This document shows positions 50,527 to 60,486 of a stretch of DNA of 64,000 nt, in pieces. Below the pieces are notes generated by a model that searched no databases, was not told the origin of the DNA, and worked only from the letters and a program-made list of their open reading frames with translations. The DNA comes from JBBRHH01 sp963788015 (lineage in GTDB: Bacteria; Planctomycetota; Phycisphaerae; Tepidisphaerales; Tepidisphaeraceae). The translations under genes were made by a program, and so were the position numbers. The stretch's first letter is position 1, and each line of letters begins with the position of its first letter. The DNA lies in assembly GCA_963788015.1 (NCBI GenBank), contig CAWBEY010000005.1:248001-312000 (forward strand). The letters are read 5' to 3'.

Positions 50527-51722
50527 ATGAATACGGTGCGCGGGCGAATTTTATCGTGCTCTTATCACTGCTACGCAGACAGCACGAGCGGGGCGGCCAT
50601 CTCGATGTGCGATACCCTGGAGATGATGTCGCGGGGCGGGTGGGAGTGCCGGGCGCTGTGCGGGCCGGAGATGGATGGGGGTGCTCAGGGAGTGGCGGCG
50701 CGACTTCGGGCGTGCGGGAAAATGTTTAGCGAGCAACCGCATCACAGTGGTGGGTACAGCCTGCTTGGCGTGCGGCGGGGTGGCATTGAGTTGACGATTT
50801 ACGACAGAGAGCAGACGCAAAAGCCACCGACGCCGGGGGAGGCGGGGCCATTTCTGGAGCTTGTGGATTGCGCGTGGAGGAGTTTGCGCCGGACGTGCTG
50901 CTGACGTACGGCGGGCACTGGGTGACGCGTGAGATTGTAAAACGGGCGCGGCGGCGAGGGGTGGCGGCTGTGTTTTGGCTGCGGAACTGCGGGTATTCGC
51001 GGCCGGAAACTTTCAAGGGGGTGAATCGAATTATCGTGCCGTCGCGGTTTGCGGCGGATTACTACAAGAAGCTGCTTGGGTTGGATTGCGTGGTGATTCC
51101 GACGCCGCTGGTGGCCGAGCGGGTGGCGCGGACGGATGTTGGAGAGCGGCATGTGACGTTTGTTAATCCAACGCCGGAGAAGGGGACTTATGTGTTCACG
51201 CGCATTGCGGCGATGTTGGCCCGGGGGCGGCCTGATATTCCGCTGCTGGTGGTGGAGGGTCGGGGAAGGGGGGAGGAATTGACGCGGGCGGGGCTGCGCG
51301 TGGAGAGAATTCCGTGGCTGCGGGTGATGGAGAATGTGCCTGATCCCAGGGCATTTTACCGGCTGAGCCATGTCGTGCTGTTTCCATCGGTTGGACCGGA
51401 GACATTTGGCCGAGTGCCGGCGGAGGCGATGGCGAATGGGATTCCGGTGCTGGGTAGCAACCGCGGTGGCATCCCGGAGTTGCTAAGGGAAGCCGGATTT
51501 GTGCTGGACATTCCAGAGAAGTACACGGCCCGGACGAAGATTGTGCCGACGCGAGAGGAGATGACGCCGTGGGTGGAGACGATCGTGCGATTGTGGGATG
51601 ACGAGCGGTTTTACAATGAACAGAGCCGGCGTTGTCTGGCGGCGGCTGAAGCGTTTGCGTGGGATAGATTGTTGCCGCGCGATGAGGATGCGCTGCGGGA
51701 GGCGATGGGGCGGGGGCAATGA
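50527..51722 (+). CDS. GT4-like glycosyltransferase
   Basis: About 398 residues with a frame break near 50870. The N-terminal domain begins RGRILSCSYHCYADSTSGAA. The C-terminal GT-B domain has NRIIVPSRFAADYYKK, FVNPTPEKGTYVFTRIAAML, and the nucleotide-sugar-binding block FPSVGPETFGRVPAEAMANG followed by VLGSNRGGIPELL. The EX7E-type acidic positions are partly visible (PETFGRVPAEAM). It likely transfers a sugar to a cell-surface polysaccharide; donor and acceptor are unknown. It is divergent to the histidine kinase and convergent with the exporter operon. Confidence 0.82.
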
Positions 51723-51734
51723 GAGAGCACGGGG

Positions 51735-53303
51735 TCAGGGCACTTTTGCGGCCGAGGGGGCGAGGGTTTTGTCGATCTGCTGCATACGCGCAGCAGCGCG
51801 GTTGATGTAGAGCTTGTATTCTTCGCGCTCGTTGACGTGCAGATCTTCGGCGGCCTGTCCTGATTTATAGGTGCGGCCGGCGGTGGCCTGAGCAACCGAC
51901 TGGTAGAGGGCGGGGAAGAGGCGGGGATCGGCGTTCTGGATGGTGGCTTTGCTGTACTGCTTTCCCTCAGCATCTCGCGGGTAAGTGCGCAGCACGACAT
52001 CGTCTTCGACCCAGTATTTGAAGATCAGGATGTACCAGTCGATGGCTGACCTTTGATAGAGGTCGCGGGCGGATTTGAGGTGCTGGGCTTGTTGATCGGG
52101 AGCGGCGGCCATGGCTTGGAGATAGCGGGCGTTGGCCTGCACCATGTCGGTCATGGCCCGCAGCGATGTCTTGTGGGTGGCGTAGTTGTCGATGTTAAAA
52201 GAGAGACCGACGCTGAGGCGGCGGTCGTATTCGGCGATGGCGTCGGCGGCAAGTTTGGCCGCGCGGTCGTAGGAAAAGAGTGCTTCTTTGATGGCGCTTG
52301 CGTCTACGACAGGGCGGTCAATGGGAAGGGATGCGTCGAGGAGTTCGAGTGCGAGTCGTTCGTTGGCGGGATCGTGAAGATTGCCGATGAAGCCCGATTG
52401 TGCGAGGGCGGCCTGCATCGCGGAGGGAGCAGTGTCGTAGCCGTAGGCCTGGAGCTCCCCGCGCTGGCCGATTTCCCAGAGATCTTCGGCCCAGATTTTC
52501 ATGGAGACGGCGGGGCGGGTGTCGATGACGTGGCCGCTGAGCTGGAGATGTTCCTGATTGAACGGCGGGCCGTGGAGGATCTGAGCGCGTTTGTAGTAGT
52601 TGTAACCGATGGCATGGGGCGAGAGGCCGTAGGGGAAGCCGCCGTCGTTGTCGTAGGGTTCGAGGTAGCGGAGCTCGTTTTTGAATTCGGGAAGGATGTG
52701 GCCGGTGGCATCGAGCATCTGGTCGTGGCGGGTGCGGCGGAAGTTGGGATCATTGCCGCTGCGTTCCTGGCCTTGGTGGGGGAGGGTGTCGCGGCGAAGC
52801 CACTTGCCGTAGAGGCGTTTTTCCTGGCTGTCGCCGAGTTTATCGAAGTAGATGCCGGCGATGGCGACCTGGATGTTGATGTTATCGGGGCGCTGGGCGT
52901 CGATGCGATGGCCGTAGTCGAGAGCGTCGAGGATGGCGAGGTATTTGTTGTATACGCTCGACATCTGAACGCTGAGGTTGTAGGCCTTGTTCCACATCTG
53001 GAAGATGTGAACCGAATCGAACTCCGGCTGGAGAAGGCGGATCATTTCGATCTTGGTGTCGATATCTTCGAGGTCTTTCTGGTTTTTCTGGTTTTCGACG
53101 CTCGGCCAGAGATACATGACGAGCGGGCCACGCAGGCCTCCCAGAAGGAGGGCGAGGGAAAAGCTGTTGAGGTTGTTGAGGCGGGCGGCGCTGGGTGCGG
53201 GGGGGACGAGTTTCTCGCGCTGGCGGGAGACAAAGTCGCGGACGAAGCCGGTGAGGAAGAGGGAGGCGATGAGCAGGATCGCGATGGGGGCGCGGCGGTT
53301 CAT
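51735..53303 (-). CDS. Membrane-anchored protein of an ABC exporter operon, function unknown
   Basis: About 522 residues. A single N-terminal membrane segment (APIAILLIASLFLTGFVRDF) is followed by a large helical extracytoplasmic part with repeat-like features (LLQPEFDSVHIFQMWNKAYN, NINIQVAIAGIYFDKLGDSQ, ARDLYQRSAIDWYILIFKYW) resembling tetratricopeptide-type helices. I do not recognise a named family. Its start overlaps the stop of the ABC permease gene (ATGA), so it is a translationally coupled third component of the exporter, possibly a periplasmic adaptor. Frame intact. Confidence 0.7.
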   Translation of the reverse strand: MNRRAPIAILLIASLFLTGFVRDFVSRQREKLVPPAPSAARLNNLNSFSLALLLGGLRGPLVMYLWPSVENQKNQKDLEDIDTKIEMIRLLQPEFDSVHIFQMWNKAYNLSVQMSSVYNKYLAILDALDYGHRIDAQRPDNINIQVAIAGIYFDKLGDSQEKRLYGKWLRRDTLPHQGQERSGNDPNFRRTRHDQMLDATGHILPEFKNELRYLEPYDNDGGFPYGLSPHAIGYNYYKRAQILHGPPFNQEHLQLSGHVIDTRPAVSMKIWAEDLWEIGQRGELQAYGYDTAPSAMQAALAQSGFIGNLHDPANERLALELLDASLPIDRPVVDASAIKEALFSYDRAAKLAADAIAEYDRRLSVGLSFNIDNYATHKTSLRAMTDMVQANARYLQAMAAAPDQQAQHLKSARDLYQRSAIDWYILIFKYWVEDDVVLRTYPRDAEGKQYSKATIQNADPRLFPALYQSVAQATAGRTYKSGQAAEDLHVNEREEYKLYINRAAARMQQIDKTLAPSAAKVP

Positions 53304-55410
53304 GGCGCCACCTCCTTGTACTTCAGGAACAGGTAGCTGAGCAGCAGCAGGGGAACTCCAAACATGAGACAGACCCGAAGCGATCCCAGAAGCACCGAGC
53401 GCGGGACGGACATGCCCGCTTCGATATGTTCGGAGGAGGCGAACTGGGAAATATCGGGCAGGAATTTCGAGATGTGGTTGAGCATGTTGTTCAGCACCTC
53501 GACGGATTCGCTGATGGCATGGGCCTGAACTGGGGTAGCGCCTTTGAAGAGATCGGTGGCGACCTGGCGGCCGATGCCGCTGGAAGCGCCGACCTGCTGC
53601 ACGCCCCAGTGACTCAGCAGGATAACCAGCGTGAGGACCACGGCGATTGGCCAGGAGACAAAGGTGCTGCAGAAGACGGAGATGATGATCACCAGCACGG
53701 ACATCAGCCACATGACGAAGAGGCTTTTAACGAGGTTGAAGCCGAAGGTCTGGTTGTCGGTGACCATGCGGAGGGATGCGACGGGCTGGAAATCGGCGCC
53801 GGGCTGGAGGGGACTTTGAAGCCGACGCGCTGGCCGGGGGTGAGGCAGTGGATGGCGACATCGAAATCACCCCCTTCGACGGCGACTTGTGGGACGCTGA
53901 AGAACATGGAGCGCATGGATTCGGGGCTGAGAATGTCGCTGGACCATTGGCTGGCGGTTTTGCGGTTGTAGAAGGTCATGACGAGGCTGGTGGGGGTGGT
54001 CATGTCGGCTTCGGTGACGTCGCCGGAGTCGTTGCCGCTGCCGCGTTCGACGCCGACGCGGAGCTCGAAAGGGCAGTTGCCTTGTGCATCGGGGTGGACG
54101 GCGATGTGGCGGAACTGATAGACGGCGACGGGGCCTTTGGCGTTGCGGGCGCCGGTGATTTCCTGGCCGTAGATTTGAGTGGGGACGCCGCGATACAGGG
54201 GCGGGCCTTTTGGGAGGAGGGTTTTGTTGAGTTCGGGGATGAAGATTTCCGCGCGCGGCTGCTTGAGGCCTCTGGCGTCGGCCGAGAATTCGTAGGTGTT
54301 GTTGAGGCCGGTGATGTCGAGATAAATCGTGTCGCCGGCGGTTTGGAGCAACTCGACGGCCTGCTGATCGACGCGCACTTCGGTGCGCTGGTTGGGATCG
54401 GCCAGGGGGATTCCGTCGTGGGTTCCGGTGAGTTTTGGGGTGACGACGGATTCGCGATTGGCGTTGAGGATGGAGACTCCGACGCCGACGCGGCGAATGG
54501 GCTGGGTGGCGGCGGTGGTGGTCGGCTGGGTGGAGGGTTGGGTGGTGGAAGACTGGCTCGCGATTTGGGTGGTGGGGGAGGTGGTGGGTTGTGTTGTGGA
54601 GGGATCGATGAGGCGGTAGTCGAGGCGGAGGGCGATGAGGAAGGCGGCGGTTTGAGGATTAGGGGCTGACTCGCCGCGCTTGGCTTTGAGTTCGGGGGCG
54701 AAGTTGTCGAAAGGGACGAGGATCTCCTGTTGGCTGCTGCCGGCGACCCATGCCTTGCCGCCCTTGGACGGCATGGTGGAATAGACTTGCAGGCCGTCGG
54801 GTTTCGGGGAGCCGTATTCGCGGGCGTGGAGCAGGCCGGCCGTGCTGTAATATTCGAGGGTGGGGCGGTTGACGGGATCGACGGCACTGGATTCCAGGCG
54901 CGATCGGACGGCGCTGCGCAATTCACGGCCGCGCCATTCGAGGAAGGCGAAGGTGAAGAGGCCCATGATGATGAGGATGGCCGCCGAGACGCGGGCGAAG
55001 CCGATGATCTTGCCGAGGATGATTTCGAAACGGGTGGCGGGCTTGGTGGCGATGGTGTAGATGACGCGGGTTTCGATCTCCTTGGGCAGGTTGGTGCAGG
55101 CGAGGATGATGATGAGCATCACCAGCAGGAGGCCGGTGGCGAAGAGGCAGAACTTGGTGGCCTGGCGGATGTCGTCCTGGGCGTCAACGGGTCGGGCCAG
55201 ATGGGTGACGACGACGATGGCGAGGATGACCAGTGGAGTGATCCAAAGCACGCGGCGGCGAAGGGCCTGCTGGAAGCAGACGCTGGAGATGGCGAAGGTG
55301 CGGATGAGGCTGAAGTGCTTAAAGTCGCGCAGGCCCAGGGCGACGGCGGCGATGAGAATGCCGAGCCAGACGAACCAGAAGGGGTTATGGAGATCGGGAA
55401 GCCAGTTCAT
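53300..55410 (-). CDS. ABC-2-type transporter permease with large extracytoplasmic insert
   Basis: About 704 residues after one frame break near 53810. It has N-terminal membrane segments (FWFVWLGILIAAVALGL, VLWITPLVILAIVVVTHLA, GLLLVMLIIILACTNL, VSAAILIIMGLFTFAFLEW) and C-terminal ones (FVMWLMSVLVIIISVFCSTF, PIAVVLTLVILLSHWG, LLLLSYLFLKY). Between them lies a large outside domain including a Thr/Gln/Pro-rich linker (QPTTSPTTQIASQSSTTQPS). The NLPKEIETRVIYTIATKPAT segment is typical of ABC-2 permeases. It sits between the ATPase and the membrane-anchored partner with ATGA overlaps at both ends. Substrate unknown. Confidence 0.85.
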
Positions 55411-56288
55411 GATGCCGAAATCGCTCCAGGCGTATTTTCACGGACGATGCGGATGAACAAATCTTCAAGCGTGGTGGTGGGGTGGGTGACTGGAGACGTC
55501 TTTGACGCCGTTGGTCTGGAGCCGAGCGCGAAGCTGCTGGATTTGCTCGTCGGTCATGCCGCGGGTTTCGACCTGGGTGATGTCCTTGACTTGCAGAAGA
55601 TCTTTAACGTGGCCGAGGGTCTGCATGGTGCCGCGGAAGAGGATGGTGATGCGGTCGCAGACGTCCTGGACGTCGGCCAGGAGGTGGCTGCAAAGGAGGA
55701 CGGTTTTGCCTTGTTCTTTGAGTGAGACGATGAGATCTTTCATCTCGCGGGTGCCGATGGGATCCAGGCCGGTGGTAGGCTCGTCGAGGAGGATGAGATC
55801 GGGGTTGTTGATCAGGGCCTGGGCCAGGCCGATGCGGCGGGCCATGCCTTTGGAGTATTCGCGGAGTTTGCGTTTGCGGCTCTTGGCGTCGAGGCCGACG
55901 ATGTCGAGCAGCTCGGGCACGCGGCGCTTGAGCTCCTTGCGGGGGATTTTGAAGAGCCGGCCATAGAAGTAGAGCGTTTCTTCGCCGTTGAGAAAGCGGT
56001 AGAGGTAGGATTCTTCGGGGAGGAAGCCGATCTTTGCGTTGATGGCGTGCTGCCGGCCGGCTCGCCCAGGACATGGGCGGAGCCGTTGGAGGGAAAGATC
56101 AGGCCCAGCAGGAGCTTGATGGTGGTGCTTTTGCCCGAGCCGTTGGGGCCCAGCAGGCCAAAGACTTCGCCGCGCTCGATGGTGAGGTTGAGGTCGTCGA
56201 GGGCGCGGACCTTGTCGCGGCCCCAGAAATCTTTGTAGACCTTGGTGAGATGCTGGGTATGTACGGCCGCGGAGGTGGCTGGATTCAT
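55407..56288 (-). CDS. ABC exporter ATP-binding protein
   Basis: About 293 residues. Walker A is LLGPNGSGKSTTIKLLLG, the signature region is YSKGMARRIGLAQALI (YSKGM variant), Walker B is LILLDEPTTGLDPIGT, and the H-loop is VLLCSHLLADVQDV. Frame breaks near 56050 (before IGFLPEESYLYRFLNGEETL) and near 55490. Bridging the second yields TLEDLFIRIVRENTPG and a stop that overlaps the permease ATG. ATG 56288 is the most likely start. It powers the permease encoded next; DrrA/CcmA-type exporters share this layout. Confidence 0.9.
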
Positions 56289-56407
56289 GGCGACTTTAAT
56301 CTGCTCGGTGAGACGCAGGTTGCCGCTCGTGCGCGAGGTCCGCACGGACGGCAACCGATGAAATCAAGGTACTTGTAGCCAAGCCGAGCAGGCTTGCCGC
56401 TGACGGA

Positions 56408-56581
56408 TTAGCGGACAAACTTGGGCTTGGTGCGCGAGCGGCGACGGCGCTTTTCGCTGGGCTTTTCATAATAGGCGATGCGCTTGATGTCCTTGGTGAG
56501 ACCTTCTTTTTCACAAGCCTTTTTGAAGCGGCGGATCATCTGCTCGGCCGTCTCGTTGCCGCGAAGCTTAACCTTGATCAT
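56408..56581 (-). CDS. rpsU: 30S ribosomal protein bS21
   Basis: 57 residues: MIKVKLRGNETAEQMIRRFK, then KKACEKEGLTKDIKRIAYYE and an Arg/Lys-rich tail (KRRRRSRTKPKFVR). Length and sequence are normal for bS21, a small basic protein of the 30S platform involved in initiation. ATG 56581 is supported by AAGGA 10 bases upstream. Unlike the enterobacterial arrangement it is not next to dnaG-rpoD here. It precedes the ABC exporter genes with a 119-bp gap. Confidence 0.95.
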   Translation of the reverse strand: MIKVKLRGNETAEQMIRRFKKACEKEGLTKDIKRIAYYEKPSEKRRRRSRTKPKFVR

Positions 56582-56795
56582 CTTTGTTTGGTCCTTATGA
56601 AGAATCTGATGCGATTTGCGCATCGGTGAAAAAAACTGGCGGCGGGGGGCCTTGGGGTCCTCCGCCGTCTCCCGTAGTCTAGCGGGGGAAGACGAATGTT
56701 CAAGATGCCCGGCCAAATCCGGCGGTTGCTTCGATGCCAGCTTTGTCGGACCAATGCCCGCATTTATTACGCTCAGGGAATACTTTTTGAAGGAC

Positions 56796-57182
56796 ATGAA
56801 CCAGCACACGATTCAATTTCGGGTCCGATATCCGGAGGTGGATGCGATGGGGTTTGTGCATCACAGCCGGTATTTCCAGTATTTTGAGATGGGGCGTGTC
56901 GAGTTGTTGCGGGCGATGGGGCACAGTTATGCGCAGTTGGAGGAGGCGGGGGTGCTGTTTGCGGTGGTGAAGGCCGAGTGCCGGTTCAAGGCGCCGGCGC
57001 GATACGACGAGGAACTGAGCCTCACGACGCGGGTGGCGCGGCAGACGCATGTGCGGATCGATCACGGGTATGAGCTGCGCCGGGGAGAGACCTTGCTGGC
57101 GGAGGCGAGCACGACGATTGCGTGTATTGATCGGGCCGGGGAGTTGCGGGCGATTCCGGAGTTCTTGAGCAAGACAGAATGA
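56796..57182 (+). CDS. YbgC-type acyl-CoA thioesterase (hot-dog fold)
   Basis: 128 residues. The N-terminal RVRYPEVDAMGFVHHSRYFQ contains the YbgC/4-hydroxybenzoyl-CoA thioesterase motif with the catalytic Asp (VDAMGFVHHSRY). RVELLRAMGHSYAQLEEAGV and SLTTRVARQTHVRIDHGYEL complete the fold. Members hydrolyse acyl-CoA thioesters; some associate with the Tol-Pal system, which is not seen here. The ATG at 56796 follows AAGGAC. It is divergent from rpsU and convergent with the ThuA-like gene. Frame intact. Confidence 0.9.
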   Translation: MNQHTIQFRVRYPEVDAMGFVHHSRYFQYFEMGRVELLRAMGHSYAQLEEAGVLFAVVKAECRFKAPARYDEELSLTTRVARQTHVRIDHGYELRRGETLLAEASTTIACIDRAGELRAIPEFLSKTE

Positions 57183-57185
57183 GGA

Positions 57186-57917
57186 TCACCGGTCCATCCA
57201 GCCCATTTCGCGTTTGCCGAAGGTAACGGGCGGCGGGGTGGTGGGTGCGGCCCATCTCACGGCGTTTTCAAGGATTTTCTGGACGTTCTTGTCGTGATAG
57301 GTGGGGAACGTTTCGTGGCCAGGGCGGAAGTAGAAGATTCGGCCTGAGCCGCGCATCCAGGTGCAACCGCTGCGGAAGACTTCGCCGCCGGTGAAGCTGC
57401 TGATGAGGATGGTTTCCTGGGGTTCGGGGATGTCGAAGTATTCGCCGTACATTTCTTCGTGGGGGAGGATGAAGTGATCGTCGATGCCGTGCAGGATGGG
57501 ATGGCCGGGGCGGGTGACCCAGAGGATTTCGCGTTCGTTCTCGTGCTCGCGCCATTTGAGGTTGCAGGTGCTGCCCATGAGGCGCTGGAAGATTTTGGAG
57601 TAATGGCCGGAGTGGAGGACGATGAGGCCCATGCCTTCGAGGACGCGCTGGTAGACGCGTTCGACGATGGGGTCGCCGACTTCTTCGTGGTGCATGTGGC
57701 CCCACCAGAGCATGACGTCGGTGTCGCGGACGGCGGCTTCGGACAGGCCGTGATCGGGATCGTCAAGGACGGCCGTCTTGACCAGGAGATCGGGAGATTT
57801 TTGCAGATGGGCGGCGATCGCGCCGTGGATGCCGTTGGGGTAGATTTCCGCGGCTTTGGCATTTTTCTTTTCGTGGCGGCCTTCATTCCAGATGGTGACG
57901 CGGATGGGCGTGGGCAT
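57186..57917 (-). CDS. ThuA-like protein (glutamine-amidotransferase-like fold)
   Basis: 243 residues. TPIRVTIWNEGRHEKKNAKA, AAVRDTDVMLWWGHMHHEEV and LEGMGLIVLHSGHYSKIFQR are hallmarks of the ThuA family of trehalose-utilisation-related proteins, which have a class I glutamine-amidotransferase fold without the usual catalytic Cys. The C-terminal GSGRIFYFRPGHETFPTYHD is likewise typical. ThuA proteins act in oxidation or turnover of disaccharides and are very frequent in planctomycetes. ATG 57917 is used because upstream sequence is not family-like. Frame intact. Confidence 0.88.
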   Translation of the reverse strand: MPTPIRVTIWNEGRHEKKNAKAAEIYPNGIHGAIAAHLQKSPDLLVKTAVLDDPDHGLSEAAVRDTDVMLWWGHMHHEEVGDPIVERVYQRVLEGMGLIVLHSGHYSKIFQRLMGSTCNLKWREHENEREILWVTRPGHPILHGIDDHFILPHEEMYGEYFDIPEPQETILISSFTGGEVFRSGCTWMRGSGRIFYFRPGHETFPTYHDKNVQKILENAVRWAAPTTPPPVTFGKREMGWMDR

Positions 57918-58055
57918 GGTGGACGCTCCGGGGAAAGTTGAAGCGTGACGATATCGGTGGGTTGGGTGGGGATCAAGGCAAGTTGAGGTCGCATGCCATT
58001 TCGTCTTTTCGGTGGGCGAGGAAGGGGTTAGGATGACGCGAGCCAAGGAGTTTGT

Positions 58056-58568
58056 ATGACGTCTTCGCCAGCAAAGCGCCCTATTTTGATTGTGGATGAT
58101 GAGCCGGAAATGCTTTTTTCGCTGAAGGGGCTGCTGCGGCGGGAGTTTGATGTGTTCACGGCGACGAGCGGGAAGGAGGGCATCGAGCTGATGCAGAAGA
58201 ACAACATTCACGTTGTGATGACCGATCAGCGGATGCCGGAGATGACGGGCGTGGAGTTTTTGACACAGGTCAAAAGCTCGCACCCGGCCGCGATTCGCCT
58301 GATTTTTACGGGGTATGCGGAGATCAAGGCGGTGATCAACGCGATCAATCACAGCAACGTGTTTCGCTATGTGACCAAGCCGTGGGATCCGGAGACGCTG
58401 GTGACGGTGCTGCGCGAGGCGGGGGAACAATATGACCAGATCGTGGATCGGACCAACTTGCAGGATGATCTGCGGGCGCTGGAGGCCAAGGCGCTGGAGC
58501 TGAGAAAGGGGTTGTGCGATGCACGGTTCGGGAATTTGAATGGCGAGGGGAGCAAGGGTGGCGGATGA
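58056..58568 (+). CDS. Single-domain response regulator
   Basis: 170 residues, almost all receiver domain: acidic pair in ILIVDDEPEML, phosphorylation Asp in IHVVMTDQRMPEMTG, Thr in IRLIFTGYAE and Lys in RYVTKPWDPE. The VTKPW pattern is that of RpfG-like and hybrid-type regulators, but no HD-GYP or other output domain follows. A short helix (DDLRALEAKALELRKG) ends it. The frame one base away continues as KVMLERLDRVLAPVPRPPLE to a stop at 58650-58652, so a frame break near 58580 may have hidden the real C-terminus. Partner kinase unknown. Confidence 0.85.
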   Translation: MTSSPAKRPILIVDDEPEMLFSLKGLLRREFDVFTATSGKEGIELMQKNNIHVVMTDQRMPEMTGVEFLTQVKSSHPAAIRLIFTGYAEIKAVINAINHSNVFRYVTKPWDPETLVTVLREAGEQYDQIVDRTNLQDDLRALEAKALELRKGLCDARFGNLNGEGSKGGG

Positions 58569-58649
58569 ACTTGCGGTGGCGGGAAGGTGATGCTGGAACG
58601 GCTGGATCGGGTGTTGGCACCGGTGCCGCGGCCGCCTTTGGAGCAGAAG

Positions 58650-58691
58650 TAGGGGGTAGGGGTTAGGAGCTAGGGGTTAGGGGCTAGAGGC
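58650..58691. repeat. Six tandem 7-bp TAGGGGN units, G-quadruplex-prone
   Basis: TAGGGGG, TAGGGGT, TAGGAGC, TAGGGGT, TAGGGGC and TAGAGGC follow directly. Four units have runs of four or more G with 3-base spacers, so the plus strand could fold into a G-quadruplex. The array fills most of the gap between the response regulator and the glycosyltransferase, ending 8 bp before the latter. Confidence 0.85.
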
Positions 58692-58698
58692 GGTTGGG

Positions 58699-60486
58699 TT
58701 GAGTGACGCGTTTCAGATATTGGAACGAGGGGATCGGGCGGGGACGTTGGTGGGACGGTGCGCGATCAGAGGTTCGGATCTGGGTCTGCTGGGGATGTTT
58801 TGCTTGTTGTTGTTCGGATATTCGGGCTTGAGTGGCAGGCCGTTGTCGTTGCATGAAGCGCGGCTGCCGGAGTGTTCGCGGGAGATGTATTGGAATGGGG
58901 ACTGGGTGATTCCGCGGAGCGGGGGGAGGCCGTGGCTTGAGAGGCCGCCTTTGCCGCATTGGGTGACGGTGGGGACGTCGGTGGCGCTGGGGCAGAAATG
59001 TGATTCGGTGTGGGTGGTGCGGCTGCCGGCGGCTGTGATGGGCGGGGTATCGGTGCTGCTGGTGGCGTGGATGGCGGGGCGATGGTTTGGGCGGGCTGTC
59101 GGGATGTGCGGCGGGTTGATCCTGGCAACGGCGTATGAGTTCTTTCAATATTCTTCGCTGGCGGAGGATGACATTTATCTGGCGGCGCTGGAGACGGTGG
59201 CGATTGCGCCGTTTGTCTTGGTGCAGTTTCCGCGGGGACGGGAGGCGGATGGGCGGGTGAGTTTTTGGGGTGGGCGGCCGTGGGCGGTCACTCTGTTTTT
59301 TGTGGTGCTGGGACTTACCAATCTGGTGAAGGGGCCGCTGGTGGGGGCGGCCGTGGTGGGGGCTTCGGTGGGCGTGTTTCTGCTGCTGGGGCGGGATGGA
59401 GTGAGCATTCGGCGGTATTTCTGGGTGTGGGGGTGGATTATTCTGGTGGCACTGACGGTGGCATGGCCGTTGGCGGTGTACCACCGCTATCCAGAGGTGA
59501 TGGAGAATTGGCGGTTTGATTATGCGGGGGGGACGCGGCAGTACGATAAGCCGTTTTGGTATTACCCGCTGACGCTGCTGGGGGAGCTTGCGCCCTGGAC
59601 GCCGGCGGTGGTGGTTGGACTGCTGGTGACGTGGAAAATGCGCGGCGCTCGCCCCCTTCGCCGGAGCGGTTTGTGTGGTGCTGGGCGATTGTGCCTATTG
59701 TGGTGCTGTCGCTGCCGCACCGGAAACATCATCATTATCTGGTGCCGAGTTCTAGCGCCGTGGGCAATCCTAGGAGCGATTGGGATTCTGCAGATTGCTC
59801 GAAGGATGTTCGAATGGAAGGAGAGCGTGCGGCGGCCGATGTTTGGGCTGCTGGCGCTGGGGCTGCCGGGGGCGGCGGCGTTTCTGTTGTTGCATCGAAA
59901 AATTCCTGGGCCGCTGGCGGTGACGGTGAATCTGGCCATTGCGTGGGTGGTGTGCGTGACGGTGTTTTTTCACGGGCTGCGGGTCCGGCGCGGGGGGCCG
60001 ATGATGGCTGCGCTGGTGGCCGGCATTGCAATCGCGTACTGCTGGGGGGAAAGTTATCTGCCGGACCAGACGACGCAGGACACGGTGTTTTTGAAGCGCG
60101 TGGAGGCGGAGGTTGCGCAGGGGCAACCCCTGATGATCAATTCGGATTTGCATGGGGAGCTGGATTTTTTCCGCATTGGCTTTTACCTGCGGCCGGACGC
60201 GAGACTGCTGCACAATCTTTCGTTTCTGCGGGATGAACGGATTCACGATCCGACGGTGTACGTAATCACGCGGGCGCGGGATGTGGGAAAACTGGAGACG
60301 CTGGGGGCGGTGGAGGCAGTGCTGCAATCGGCAAGGACGCGGCGGGAAAATTCGCCGGGGGATCGTTTCACGCTGTTTCGGCTGACGTTTCGGACTGACT
60401 TGCAGAGATACCCCGCGCCGCGGGAGATTTCGACGATGGAAGCGATGGGGCGAAAGACTGGGCCGTGGTGCGGGTCGCCGTTATGA
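58699..60486 (+). CDS. GT39/ArnT-like glycosyltransferase A
   Basis: 595-residue polytopic membrane protein. The early HEARLPECSREMYWNGDWVI loop followed by RPWLERPPLPHWVTVGTSVA is the ArnT-type signature (catalytic acidic residue, then KPPL-like RPPLPHW). Two compensating frame breaks near 59640 and 59750 scramble about 35 residues. The intervening frame reads IVVLSLPHRKHHHYLVPS, the conserved SLP-K-HYLxP motif of this family, so the breaks are artefacts. The C-terminus is soluble (TRARDVGKLETLGAVEAVLQ). It likely transfers a sugar from a polyprenyl-phosphate donor outside the membrane. It runs tail to tail into the homologous minus-strand gene. Confidence 0.82.
   Translation: MSDAFQILERGDRAGTLVGRCAIRGSDLGLLGMFCLLLFGYSGLSGRPLSLHEARLPECSREMYWNGDWVIPRSGGRPWLERPPLPHWVTVGTSVALGQKCDSVWVVRLPAAVMGGVSVLLVAWMAGRWFGRAVGMCGGLILATAYEFFQYSSLAEDDIYLAALETVAIAPFVLVQFPRGREADGRVSFWGGRPWAVTLFFVVLGLTNLVKGPLVGAAVVGASVGVFLLLGRDGVSIRRYFWVWGWIILVALTVAWPLAVYHRYPEVMENWRFDYAGGTRQYDKPFWYYPLTLLGELAPWTPAVVVGLLVTWKMRGARPLRRSGLCGAGRLCLLWCCRCRTGNIIIIWCRVLAPWAILGAIGILQIARRMFEWKESVRRPMFGLLALGLPGAAAFLLLHRKIPGPLAVTVNLAIAWVVCVTVFFHGLRVRRGGPMMAALVAGIAIAYCWGESYLPDQTTQDTVFLKRVEAEVAQGQPLMINSDLHGELDFFRIGFYLRPDARLLHNLSFLRDERIHDPTVYVITRARDVGKLETLGAVEAVLQSARTRRENSPGDRFTLFRLTFRTDLQRYPAPREISTMEAMGRKTGPWCGSPL

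Noticed and set aside
52053..53336. 427-residue plus-strand open frame opposite the exporter partner gene
   Set aside because: Gly/Val/Glu-rich shadow product; the minus strand frame has a membrane anchor and coupled start.
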